From NCBI RefSeq assembly GCF_019805165.1, contig NZ_RWIJ01000003.1, forward strand, positions 493,838-557,837: a stretch of DNA of 64,000 bases, written 5' to 3'. Each line of letters starts with the position of its first letter. Positions within the stretch are counted from its first letter, which is position 1. The DNA is from Azospirillum sp. 412522. Lineage in GTDB: Bacteria; Pseudomonadota; Alphaproteobacteria; Azospirillales; Azospirillaceae. The translations under genes were made by a program, and so were the position numbers. Shown piece by piece: positions 51,215 to 58,468 of the stretch. Under the pieces are notes generated by a model. It was not told where the DNA came from. It worked only from the letters and a program-made list of their open reading frames with translations, and did not search any database.

Positions 51215-51736
51215 TCAGCGGCCGGCGGTCTCGTCGCTGGCCTTCAGCGAAAGGTACTTCAACGTCAGCGTCGGCACATTCTCGATCACCCACGACGCCA
51301 TCGCCTCCTCCTCGCGCAGCGAAGTCTGGAGCAGCGGCGTCGCGAAGGCGAAGTTGCCGGCATCGGCCACGGTCAGCAGCGACCGGTAGCTCGCCACCTC
51401 GAAATTCTCGAAGGCGTAGTTGGCGAAGGAGTTCTTGAGGATCTCGTCCTCGGCAAAGCTGTGACCCAGCGCGGCGAGATTGCCCATGATCGACAGGGCG
51501 GTGTCCTTCAGCCCGGAATGGCTTTCCTGAAGCTGGTCCAGGATCTGCTCGATGCGGGTGATCTGGCCCTCGGTCTCGCCACGGTGCATGCGCAAATGGT
51601 CGGAGACCTCCGGATAATTCACCAGACGGTCGAGCTGGCGGTCCATCAGGGCCAGCGCCTGCTGTTCCACCGCATGGGCGTTGCGCAGGCCGGTGACGAA
51701 CAGCGCGCGCGTGAGGTCGGCGGGATAGGCGGCCAT
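51215..51736 (-). CDS. DUF892 ferritin-like protein (YciE family)
   Basis: A 173-residue helical protein with the ferritin-like four-helix pattern of DUF892: ALFVTGLRNAHAVEQQALAL with metal-type Glu, HRGETEGQITRIEQIL, ENFEVASYRSLL and SLREEEAMASWV. Relatives are induced by osmotic and oxidative stress; the exact activity is unclear. Start ATG at 51736, with AGGAGA five bases before it; an in-frame ATG at 51757 lacks a ribosome site. It is divergent from the FGE-domain protein gene. Confidence 0.9.
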   Translation of the reverse strand: MAAYPADLTRALFVTGLRNAHAVEQQALALMDRQLDRLVNYPEVSDHLRMHRGETEGQITRIEQILDQLQESHSGLKDTALSIMGNLAALGHSFAEDEILKNSFANYAFENFEVASYRSLLTVADAGNFAFATPLLQTSLREEEAMASWVIENVPTLTLKYLSLKASDETAGR

Positions 51737-51936
51737 GTGTCTCTCCTGTGGCATCAACGCTCCGTTGAACGTCTGCCCGCACCAACAGCGGGACGCCGTC
51801 TTCGACGCTTACCGCTTGCGCCATAAGGCAAAGGGAAAAACCTTTGGCTGTGGTGTTCGGGTACCGGCTGGAAGTGCCCCGACCGGGACACGGACGCGCG
51901 ATGGACGGATGCCGAGTGCCGGAGGGAAATGACGGC

Positions 51937-52938
51937 ATGATCCGCATCGGCACGCCAGCAAGAGACATCTCCACCATGGCCCTCACCCTGCCCGGCTCGC
52001 TGGGGGCGGTCGTGGTCCTGATCCTGATTCTGGCCACCCTGGCCGGCTGGCGCCGGACCGTGCCGGAGGATCTCACCGACTGGCGCGCCGAACGGCTGGC
52101 CGCCTTTCATAGCTGGCAGGCGAGCAGCCCGGCACGCGAGATCTGGGACCATCCCGATGCTCCCGTACTGGTGACGATCCCCGCCGGCAGCTATCTCCAG
52201 GGTTCGCCGGCGACCGAGACGGAACGGTTTCCCGATGAGACGCCGCAACACCCGGTGTCGATCCGCCAGCCCATCGCCGTCGGCAAATATCCGGTGACCC
52301 GCGGCGAATATGCCCGGTTCATCCAGGACAGCGGCTATCGCCCACGGACAATCTGCCGCGGCTATGCCGGAGAGACGGAGCTGCTGCCGCGCTGGCATTT
52401 CTCCTGGCGCCGGCCGGGATTCGAGCAGACGAACCGGGACCCGGCGGTCTGTATCAGTTGGCACGACGCCAAGGCCTATGTGGACTGGCTCAGCCGGCGG
52501 ACCGGCGAGAGCTACCGCCTGCTGACGGAGGCGGAGTGGGAGTATGCCGCACGCGCCGGTACCCGGACCTCCCGCTGGTGGGGCGACGATCCGGCCAGGG
52601 GATGCGACGCGGCGAACGGCGCCGACCTCAGCGCCAAGGACCGCTTCACCGACTGGGAGGTCGCGAACTGCCGCGACGGCGCCCTGTTTACCGCGCCGGT
52701 CGGTAGCTACCGTCCCAACGGCTTCGGCCTGTACGACATGCTGGGCAATGTCTGGCAGTGGGTGGAGGACTGCGCGGCGGGCGGTACGGCCCAATCCGGC
52801 GGCCCTTGTTCACGCCGGATGATGCGCGGCGGGTCGTGGCACAGCAACCCGCGCTATGTCCGTTCGGCCGTGCGGCGGGCGGACGAGGCCGAAAGCGGCT
52901 ATGCCGCCTACGGCCTCCGCGTCGCCCGCGACCCCTAG
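51937..52938 (+). CDS. Membrane-anchored FGE-sulfatase-domain (SUMF1-like) protein
   Basis: A 333-residue protein with one N-terminal membrane segment (about residues 20-40, GSLGAVVVLILILATLAGW) and a periplasmic formylglycine-generating-enzyme-type domain (about 85-333): IPAGSYLQGSPATETERFPD, PVTRGEYARFI, RLLTEAEWEYAARAG, GLYDMLGNVWQWVEDC and MRRGGSWHSN-like RGGSWHSNPRYVRSA. The two active-site cysteines of true FGEs are not evident at the C-terminal end, so a different role, such as substrate binding, is likely. Start ATG at 51937, with GGAGGG ten bases upstream. It stands alone; no sulfatase is nearby. Confidence 0.85.
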   Translation: MIRIGTPARDISTMALTLPGSLGAVVVLILILATLAGWRRTVPEDLTDWRAERLAAFHSWQASSPAREIWDHPDAPVLVTIPAGSYLQGSPATETERFPDETPQHPVSIRQPIAVGKYPVTRGEYARFIQDSGYRPRTICRGYAGETELLPRWHFSWRRPGFEQTNRDPAVCISWHDAKAYVDWLSRRTGESYRLLTEAEWEYAARAGTRTSRWWGDDPARGCDAANGADLSAKDRFTDWEVANCRDGALFTAPVGSYRPNGFGLYDMLGNVWQWVEDCAAGGTAQSGGPCSRRMMRGGSWHSNPRYVRSAVRRADEAESGYAAYGLRVARDP

Positions 52939-52957
52939 GACCCGTCCCGGCGTCCGC

Positions 52958-53746
52958 TCATTGCATGGCGGCGTCGAGCTTGGCCTTCCACAGACCGCTG
53001 GACAGCGCCTTGGTCATCCAGGCATCGACGGCCTGCTTCAGCTCCGGGTCCTTGCGCAGCAGATAGGCGTTCTCGAAATGGGTGAAGGGGCTGGCGACGG
53101 GCACGGCGCAGAGCACGCCGGGGTTCAGCTTCGCCTGCATGTCGACCTCGATGCCGTCGGTGACCATGACGTCGGCCTTGTCGGCGGCGATCTGCGCATG
53201 GATGGTCCTGTTGTCGGGCCAGACCTCGATCGGCGCCTTGGTGAAGTTCGCGCGGGCGAACTTCTCGTTGGTGCCGCCGGGATTGACGACGACACGGGTG
53301 GTGGGCTGGTCGATCTTCTCGACGGTGGTGAACTTCTCCTTGTCGGCGCAGCGCGCGATCGGGCGCTTGCCGTCGCTGACGTTGGGGACGGAGAAGTCGC
53401 CCACCGCGGCGCGGTCGGGGTTGACGGTGATGCCACCCAACGCGACGTCGAACTTCTCGGCCTTCAGGTCGTCGATCAGCGTCTTCCAACTGGTCTGGAC
53501 GAATTCCACCCGGACGCCCAGCGTCGAGGCGAGTTCCTTCGCCATCTCGATGTCGGCGCCCACCAGAGCGCCGTCGGCCCCCTTGTAGCTGAAGGGCTTG
53601 TAGTCGCCGGTGGTGCCGACCCGGATCACCCCGGCTTGGCGGATCGCCTGAAGCGCACCGTCAGCGGCCCAGGCCGCCGGAACCGCGGTGATGGTCGCAG
53701 TGAGGCCCGCGGCGATCATCGCGGCGGCCGTCATGAATGCCCTCAT
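52958..53746 (-). CDS. Periplasmic PheC-like (cyclohexadienyl/arogenate dehydratase-type) SBP3-fold protein
   Basis: A 262-residue exported protein with a signal peptide ending PAAWAAD and a family 3 solute-binding fold. The motifs VIRVGTTGDYKPFSY, VNPGGTNEKFARANF and a late DVMVTDGIEVDMQ match cyclohexadienyl dehydratase PheC, which makes phenylpyruvate from prephenate in the periplasm, better than they match typical amino-acid binding proteins. No permease or ATPase gene is next to it, which also favours an enzyme. Start ATG at 53746 (AGGGG upstream). An orphan amino-acid binding protein is the alternative. Confidence 0.8.
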   Translation of the reverse strand: MRAFMTAAAMIAAGLTATITAVPAAWAADGALQAIRQAGVIRVGTTGDYKPFSYKGADGALVGADIEMAKELASTLGVRVEFVQTSWKTLIDDLKAEKFDVALGGITVNPDRAAVGDFSVPNVSDGKRPIARCADKEKFTTVEKIDQPTTRVVVNPGGTNEKFARANFTKAPIEVWPDNRTIHAQIAADKADVMVTDGIEVDMQAKLNPGVLCAVPVASPFTHFENAYLLRKDPELKQAVDAWMTKALSSGLWKAKLDAAMQ

Positions 53747-53960
53747 CCTGAACCCCTGTCTTTGGTCTGCTTTTCTATCTTTTCTTCGCCGCGGCCGGGA
53801 TCCCGGCCGCCTTCCGTCACGGAAGTACGCCAGTATGGCGCCTGGCACGGCAAATGTACGGTCGGAAAATGCGGATCGGCCAAGGATATCCGGCGGATCG
53901 TTGCTCGATCCGGCCATTCCAGGCATGAAGACGGCGTGGGGCAAGGGTAGCTGGATATGA

Positions 53961-53998
53961 TGACGCAAGCGAACTGGTTATGGTGACGCAAGCGTCAC
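53961..53998. promoter_or_regulatory. TGACGCAAGCG direct repeat with 16-bp palindrome
   Basis: The 11-mer occurs at 53961-53971 and 53984-53994, start to start 23 bases (about two helix turns). GTGACGC-AA-GCGTCAC at 53983-53998 is a perfect palindrome. It is 70-110 bases upstream of the phosphatase start; a regulator site is likely, its protein unknown. Confidence 0.5.
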
Positions 53999-54032
53999 GG
54001 GACCGTCGCCAAGTGCCCGAATCTGTGCTTCG

Positions 54033-54050
54033 ATGACGGTTCCATGACAC
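54033..54050. promoter_or_regulatory. Possible Pho box in reverse orientation
   Basis: ATGACGG-TTCC-ATGACAC resembles the inverse of the PhoB consensus (two CTGTCAT units with 4 bases between). It precedes an acid phosphatase, a typical PhoB target, by 20 bases, but the orientation and closeness to the start are unusual. Confidence 0.35.
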
Positions 54051-54069
54051 TTGATGGATGGGTGTGTCG

Positions 54070-54936
54070 ATGCGTAATTCCGCCAGAGCCGGACGCTGGT
54101 CGCTGCTATCCGGTGCGGTTGCCCTTTCCCTTCTTGCCGGCCCCGCCTTGGCAGCGGACCCGGTGCCGCAAAGCGATCTGCTGAACGCCGAGCTGTGGAT
54201 GCAGCGCTCGGTCGAATACAAGGCGAATGCGCTGGCCGTCTATGCGCTGGGCAAAATCCAGTTGGACAAGGCGCTGGCCGACAGGAACTGGACCGCGGCG
54301 ACCGAGCAGGCCGGCAGTTACCAGGATTTGCCGCCGGCCGTGGTGCTGGACCTGGACGAGACGGCGATGGACAATTCCGCCTATCAGGCCGGCCTCGTGA
54401 CCACCGGCACCGACTTCGCGCCCAAGACCTGGGACGCTTGGGTAAAGGCGGAAAAGGCGACGGCGGTGCCGGGCGCGGTGGAGTTCACCCAGTACGCCGA
54501 GTCGAAGGGCGTCAAGGTCTTCTACGTCACCAACCGCAGCGCTGACCAGGAGGAACCGACCCGCCGCAACGCGCAGGCGCTGGGCTTCCCGATGGGCGGC
54601 AACGTCGATACCTTCCTGATGTCCAAGGAAAAGCCGGACTGGGGCTCGGCGAAGAGCACGCGCCGCGCCTATATCGCCAAGGACTACCGGATCGTCCTGC
54701 TGTTCGGCGACAATTTCGGCGATTTCAGCGATGCCTACAGCGGCAGCGAGGCCGATCGGCTGAAGGCGTTCGAAGCGGCGAAGGAGCATTTCGGGCGCGA
54801 CTGGCTGATGCTGGCCAATCCTGGTTACGGCTCGTTCGAGAGCGCGCCCTACGGGCACAATTTCAAACTGTCGGCTGACGAGAGGCGGGCCAAGAAGATC
54901 GGCGCGCTGGAACCCTGGGTGATGACGGCCCAGTGA
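54070..54936 (+). CDS. HAD-family acid phosphatase, lipoprotein e(P4)-like
   Basis: A 288-residue exported phosphatase. Signal peptide residues 1-about 29 (LLAGPALAAD). The nucleophile motif is AVVLDLDETAMDNSAYQ with D94 and D96, and VKVFYVTNRSADQEEPTRRN and LLFGDNFGDFSD give the other HAD motifs. This class (DDDD superfamily, e(P4)/acid phosphatase) removes phosphate from nucleotides and other monoesters in the periplasm. No lipobox Cys is present, so it is soluble rather than a lipoprotein. Start ATG at 54070 (GGATGGG upstream); ATGs at 54054 and 54058 are alternatives. A possible Pho box lies upstream. Confidence 0.9.
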   Translation: MRNSARAGRWSLLSGAVALSLLAGPALAADPVPQSDLLNAELWMQRSVEYKANALAVYALGKIQLDKALADRNWTAATEQAGSYQDLPPAVVLDLDETAMDNSAYQAGLVTTGTDFAPKTWDAWVKAEKATAVPGAVEFTQYAESKGVKVFYVTNRSADQEEPTRRNAQALGFPMGGNVDTFLMSKEKPDWGSAKSTRRAYIAKDYRIVLLFGDNFGDFSDAYSGSEADRLKAFEAAKEHFGRDWLMLANPGYGSFESAPYGHNFKLSADERRAKKIGALEPWVMTAQ

Positions 54937-54962
54937 TACGGTAAACAGGCGGTGCGCCGGTT

Positions 54963-55115
54963 TCAGAAGATCAGGCGCACCGCCTCCACGATCAGCACCC
55001 ACGGCGTGCCGATCATCACCGTCCACACCGCGAGGCGCGGCAGGCCGCGCATCTTGCGGACCTTCGGTTCGGCGGAGGGGACGGCTTCGAACGAGGTGGC
55101 GTTGTAGATCGACAT
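54963..55115 (-). CDS. Small membrane protein, 50 residues
   Basis: A 50-codon frame that begins MSIYNATSFEAVPSAEPKVR and then has one hydrophobic segment (about residues 26-49: LPRLAVWTVMIGTPWVLIVE, then AVRLIF). A GGAG ribosome site lies nine bases before the ATG. It is convergent with the acid phosphatase gene, 26 bases away. The positively charged stretch (KVRKMRG) before the helix suggests an inner-membrane protein with the N-terminus in the cytosol. No family was recognised. Confidence 0.6.
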   Translation of the reverse strand: MSIYNATSFEAVPSAEPKVRKMRGLPRLAVWTVMIGTPWVLIVEAVRLIF

Positions 55116-55251
55116 GGCCCGCTGCTCCATGAGCAAGATGACGTTGAAGCCATCATGCGGTTTCGATCCTTAACGACTGTTAAAGAGCACAGCCCGCGAA
55201 GTCGACGTTTGCGCATTACCTCGACCGGATAAGTATACTCCCGGCAAAGGT

Positions 55252-55306
55252 GGCGTCATGGCGTTGCCTGCTGCCCCGTGAACAGAAAGGCAGCCGCCAT
55301 GACGCC
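55252..55306. repeat. Long hairpin with 12-bp perfect arms
   Basis: GGCGTCATGGCG (55252-55263) and CGCCATGACGCC (55295-55306) are perfect inverse complements, extended inward by TGCCT/AGGCA. It begins 16 bases past the stop of the COG4315 gene, so it probably forms the 3' end hairpin of that mRNA. There is no T run. Confidence 0.65.
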
Positions 55307-55321
55307 GGAGGAAAGAAGAGG

Positions 55322-55717
55322 TTATGGCTTCGCCGCGTGCCAGACGTTGTTCACGCCGTCTCCCGTTGCGTCGCCCGGCTTCGCATCCTTGGCCCAGCTG
55401 TAGAGCGGCTTACCGTCATAGGCCCATTGCCGGCTGCCGTCGTCGCGGGTGACGACGCTGTATTTGCCCATCGGCTTGGCGGAGGCCGCCGCCATCAGCG
55501 GCGGCCAGTTGGTCGCGCAGGGGCCGTTGCAGGCCGACTTGCCGGCGCTGTCCTTGTCGAAGACGTAGAGCGTCATGCCCTTCGCGTCAGTCAGGACGGG
55601 ACCCATCGCTGTCTTCCCCGTCATGGCCGGTTCCTTGTCCTGAGCGAAAGCCGGGGCTCCGGACAGGACGGCGCCCAGGCCGATGGCGACGGCGGTGACA
55701 CGGAATGCGGACTTCAT
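55322..55717 (-). CDS. COG4315-type secreted repeat protein
   Basis: A 131-residue exported protein: signal peptide to about residue 24 (GAPAFAQ), then two copies of the secreted lipoprotein-type repeat, with GPVLTDAKGMTLYVFDKDS, CNGPCATNWPPL (paired cysteines) and RQWAYDGKPLYSWAKDAKPG. The family is periplasmic and of unknown function; the TLY.F/PLY.. pattern is diagnostic. Start ATG at 55717 with GGGGAGG upstream. It is upstream of nothing on its strand until the hairpin at 55252-55306. Confidence 0.87.
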   Translation of the reverse strand: MKSAFRVTAVAIGLGAVLSGAPAFAQDKEPAMTGKTAMGPVLTDAKGMTLYVFDKDSAGKSACNGPCATNWPPLMAAASAKPMGKYSVVTRDDGSRQWAYDGKPLYSWAKDAKPGDATGDGVNNVWHAAKP

Positions 55718-55831
55718 TGCGTGGTTCCTCCCCAAAGCCAGGTCCGCCGGACGGCGGACCAGATGGATCAGGGACGCAGGGAAGACGCGGATATTCCGCC
55801 GGTCAAAGGACGAGGGGTACCGTCATCGGAG

Positions 55832-56527
55832 TTATACCGTCAGATATTTGCGCACCTCCTGCTCGTCCAGGCCGCTGCGCGGGCCGGACAGCATCACCTC
55901 GCCGCGCTCCATCACCACCCAGTCATCGGCGAGGTCGCGGGCGAAGTCGAAATACTGTTCGACCAGCAGGATCGCCATGGTGCCCTTGTCGCGCAGATAG
56001 GAGATGGCGCGGCCAATGTCCTTGATGATCGACGGCTGGATGCCCTCGGTCGGCTCGTCCAGCACCAGCAGGCGCGGGCGGGTCACCAGGGCGCGGCCGA
56101 TGGCGAGCTGCTGCTGCTGGCCGCCCGACAGGTCGCCGCCGCGGCGGTCCAGCATGGATTTCAGCACCGGAAACAGCTCGAACACCTCGTCGGGGATCGA
56201 GCGCTGGGCGCGCGGCAACGGAGCGTAGCCGGTCAGCAAATTCTCCCTCACCGTCAGCAGCGGAAAGATCTCGCGCCCCTGCGGCACATAGGCGATGCCG
56301 CGCCGCGCCCGGTCGGCCGGGGCCATCTTCGTCACGTCGGCGCCGTCCCAGCCGATGGAGCCGCCCGACACCGGCTTCAGCCCGACGATGGCGCGCAGCA
56401 GGCTGGACTTGCCGACGCCGTTGCGGCCGACCAGACAGGTGACCTTGCCGATCTCAGCCTTCATGGAAACGCCGCGCAGGGCCTGGGCGGCGCCGTAATG
56501 CAGATCGAGGGAACGAACGTCCAACAT
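55832..56527 (-). CDS. urtE: Urea ABC transporter ATPase UrtE
   Basis: A 231-residue LivF-like ATPase, second ATP-binding subunit of the urea importer. Walker A GRNGVGKSS at residues 34-42, signature DLSGGQQQQLAIGRAL, Walker B LLVLDEPTEGIQPSII, and the H-loop replaced by ILLVEQYFDFA, typical for UrtE. LHYGAAQALRGVS at the start is also typical. It is the last gene of the minus-strand urtABCDE operon, 14 bases after urtD. Urease genes are not in the window. Confidence 0.96.
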   Translation of the reverse strand: MLDVRSLDLHYGAAQALRGVSMKAEIGKVTCLVGRNGVGKSSLLRAIVGLKPVSGGSIGWDGADVTKMAPADRARRGIAYVPQGREIFPLLTVRENLLTGYAPLPRAQRSIPDEVFELFPVLKSMLDRRGGDLSGGQQQQLAIGRALVTRPRLLVLDEPTEGIQPSIIKDIGRAISYLRDKGTMAILLVEQYFDFARDLADDWVVMERGEVMLSGPRSGLDEQEVRKYLTV

Positions 56528-56541
56528 CCTGGGGTCTCCCG

Positions 56542-57288
56542 TCAGCGGCCGAGATAGGTGTCGATGACTTGGCTGTTGGCGCTGACCGCGTCCAGCGAGC
56601 CTTCGGCCAGGACCGAGCCCTCGGCCAGCACCGTCACCTTGACGCCCAGCGCGCGGACGAAGCTCATGTCATGCTCCACCACGATCACCGAATGCCTGCC
56701 GGCGATGCTGCACAGCAGTTCGGCGGTCTGCTCGGTCTCGGCGTCGGTCATGCCGGCGACCGGCTCGTCGACCAGCAGCAGCTTGGGGTCCTGGGCCAGC
56801 AGCATGCCGATCTCCAGCCATTGCTTCTGCCCGTGCGACAGGCTGCCGGCCTGCCGGCCGCGCAGGGCGGACAGGCGGGTGATGTCGAGGATCTCCTCGA
56901 TGCGGGCGCGGTCGTCGCGGCTGATGGCGTAGGTCAGCGTCTTCAGCGGCCGGCGCGGCGCCTTCAGCGCCAGTTCCAGATTGTCCCACACCGTGTGCGG
57001 CTCGAAGACGGTCGGGCGCTGGAACTTGCGGCCGATGCCGAGGTTGGCGATGGCCGCCTCGCGCAGGCGGGTCAGGTCGATGTCGCCTTCGAACAGGATG
57101 GTGCCGGTGTCGGGGCGGGTCTTGCCGGTGATGACGTCCATCATCGTCGTCTTGCCGGCGCCGTTGGGGCCGATGATCGCCCGCATCTCGCCGGGCATCA
57201 TCACCAGCGACAGGCTGTTCAGCGCCTTGAAGCCGTCGAAGCTGACCGACACGCCGTCGAGATAGAGAAGGGTCGATTCCGCGCTCAT
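56542..57288 (-). CDS. urtD: Urea ABC transporter ATPase UrtD
   Basis: A 248-residue LivG-like ATPase. Walker A GPNGAGKTT at residues 40-48, GRKFQRPTVFEPHTVWDNLE, which marks UrtD within the LivG group, signature SLSHGQKQWLEIGMLL, Walker B LLLVDEPVAGMTDAE and EHDMSFVR. The signature has SHGQ instead of SGGQ, common in UrtD. It couples ATP use to urea import with UrtE. It lies 3 bases before the urtC stop side, so the operon is compact. Confidence 0.96.
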   Translation of the reverse strand: MSAESTLLYLDGVSVSFDGFKALNSLSLVMMPGEMRAIIGPNGAGKTTMMDVITGKTRPDTGTILFEGDIDLTRLREAAIANLGIGRKFQRPTVFEPHTVWDNLELALKAPRRPLKTLTYAISRDDRARIEEILDITRLSALRGRQAGSLSHGQKQWLEIGMLLAQDPKLLLVDEPVAGMTDAETEQTAELLCSIAGRHSVIVVEHDMSFVRALGVKVTVLAEGSVLAEGSLDAVSANSQVIDTYLGR

Positions 57289-57291
57289 GGG

Positions 57292-58464
57292 TCAGGCTCC
57301 CTTCTGGCCAGCGGTCTGGCCAGTGGCTTGGTTCGCGGTCTGGGTATTGGGAAGGGAAGCGGTCTTGCGGCCGGGCAGCTTGGCCTTCAACTGGGCGCCC
57401 AGCCCGAGCAGGCCCTTGGGCAGGAACAGGGTCACCGCCACGAACAGGCCGCCAAGCGCGAACAGCCACAGCTCCGGCAGGGCGCCGGTGAAATAGCTCT
57501 TGCCCATATTCACCAGCACCGCGCCGAGGATGGCGCCGGCCAGAGTGCCGCGCCCGCCGACGGCGACCCAGATCACCGCCTCGATCGAGCTGGCCGGGGC
57601 GAATTCGGACGGGTTGATGATGCCGACCTGCGGGACGTAGAGGGCGCCCGCCACGCCGGCCATGCAGGCCGACAGCGTCCAGGCGAACAGCTTGTAGCTT
57701 TCGGTGTCGTAGCCCATGAAGCGGACGCGGCTCTCGGCGTCGCGCAGCGCCACCAGCACCTTGCCCAGCTTCGAGGCGATGACGCCGGACGCGATCATGT
57801 AGGACAATGCCAGGGCCGCCACCGTCGCCACGAACAGCGCGACGCGGGTGGTATCGGCCTGGATGTCGTAGCCGAGAATGTCCTTGAAGTCGGTCAGGCC
57901 GTTGTTGCCGCCGAAGCCCATATCGTTGCGGAAGAAGGCCAGCAGCAGGGCGAAGGTCAGCGCCTGGGTGATGATCGACAGGTAGACGCCGGTGACGCGG
58001 CTGCGGAAGGCGAACCAGCCGAAGGCGAAGGCCAGCGCTCCCGGCACCACCAGCACCATGATGGCGGCGAACCAGAAATGGTCGAAGCCGAGCCAGTACC
58101 AGGGCAGCTCCTTCCAGTTCAGGAAGACCATGAAGTCGGGCAGGACCGGGTTGCCGTAGACGCCGCGCGGGCCGATCTGCCGCATCAGGTACATGCCCAT
58201 GGCGTAGCCGCCGATCGCGAAGAAGGCGGCATGGCCGAGCGACAGGATGCCGCAATAGCCCCACACCAGATCGAGCGCCAGCGCCAGCAGCGCGAAGCAC
58301 AGGTATTTGCCCAGCAGCGAGACGGTGAAGACCGACAGGTGGAAGGGGGAGTCCGCCGGCACCCACAGCGTCATCACCGGAACCGCCACCGCCAGGATGG
58401 CGAGGATCGCCAGCACGATCCCGGCCTTGCGGTCCAGACCCATCAGGAAAAAGCGCAGCAGCAT
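57292..58464 (-). CDS. urtC: Urea ABC transporter permease UrtC
   Basis: A 390-residue LivM-like permease with about ten membrane segments. Typical marks: LLGKYLCFALLALALDLVWG, CGILSLGHAAFFAIGGYAMG and VGGRGTLAGAILGAVLVN. The 60-residue periplasmic insert after segment 3 (LPDFMVFLNWKELPWYWLG) is the UrtC-specific feature. The C-terminal tail is Gln/Thr-rich. It pairs with UrtB in the inner membrane and starts 4 bases after urtB. Confidence 0.96.
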   Translation of the reverse strand: MLLRFFLMGLDRKAGIVLAILAILAVAVPVMTLWVPADSPFHLSVFTVSLLGKYLCFALLALALDLVWGYCGILSLGHAAFFAIGGYAMGMYLMRQIGPRGVYGNPVLPDFMVFLNWKELPWYWLGFDHFWFAAIMVLVVPGALAFAFGWFAFRSRVTGVYLSIITQALTFALLLAFFRNDMGFGGNNGLTDFKDILGYDIQADTTRVALFVATVAALALSYMIASGVIASKLGKVLVALRDAESRVRFMGYDTESYKLFAWTLSACMAGVAGALYVPQVGIINPSEFAPASSIEAVIWVAVGGRGTLAGAILGAVLVNMGKSYFTGALPELWLFALGGLFVAVTLFLPKGLLGLGAQLKAKLPGRKTASLPNTQTANQATGQTAGQKGA

Positions 58465-58468
58465 CGGA

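Larger units (their letters stand above)
53747..54069. other. Divergent control region (PheC-like / acid phosphatase)
   Basis: 323 bases without a gene. It contains two copies of TGACGCAAGCG (53961, 53984), the second inside a 16-bp palindrome (53983-53998), and two ATGAC units 11 bases apart at 54033-54048 that resemble an inverted Pho box just before the acid phosphatase gene. Confidence 0.55.
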
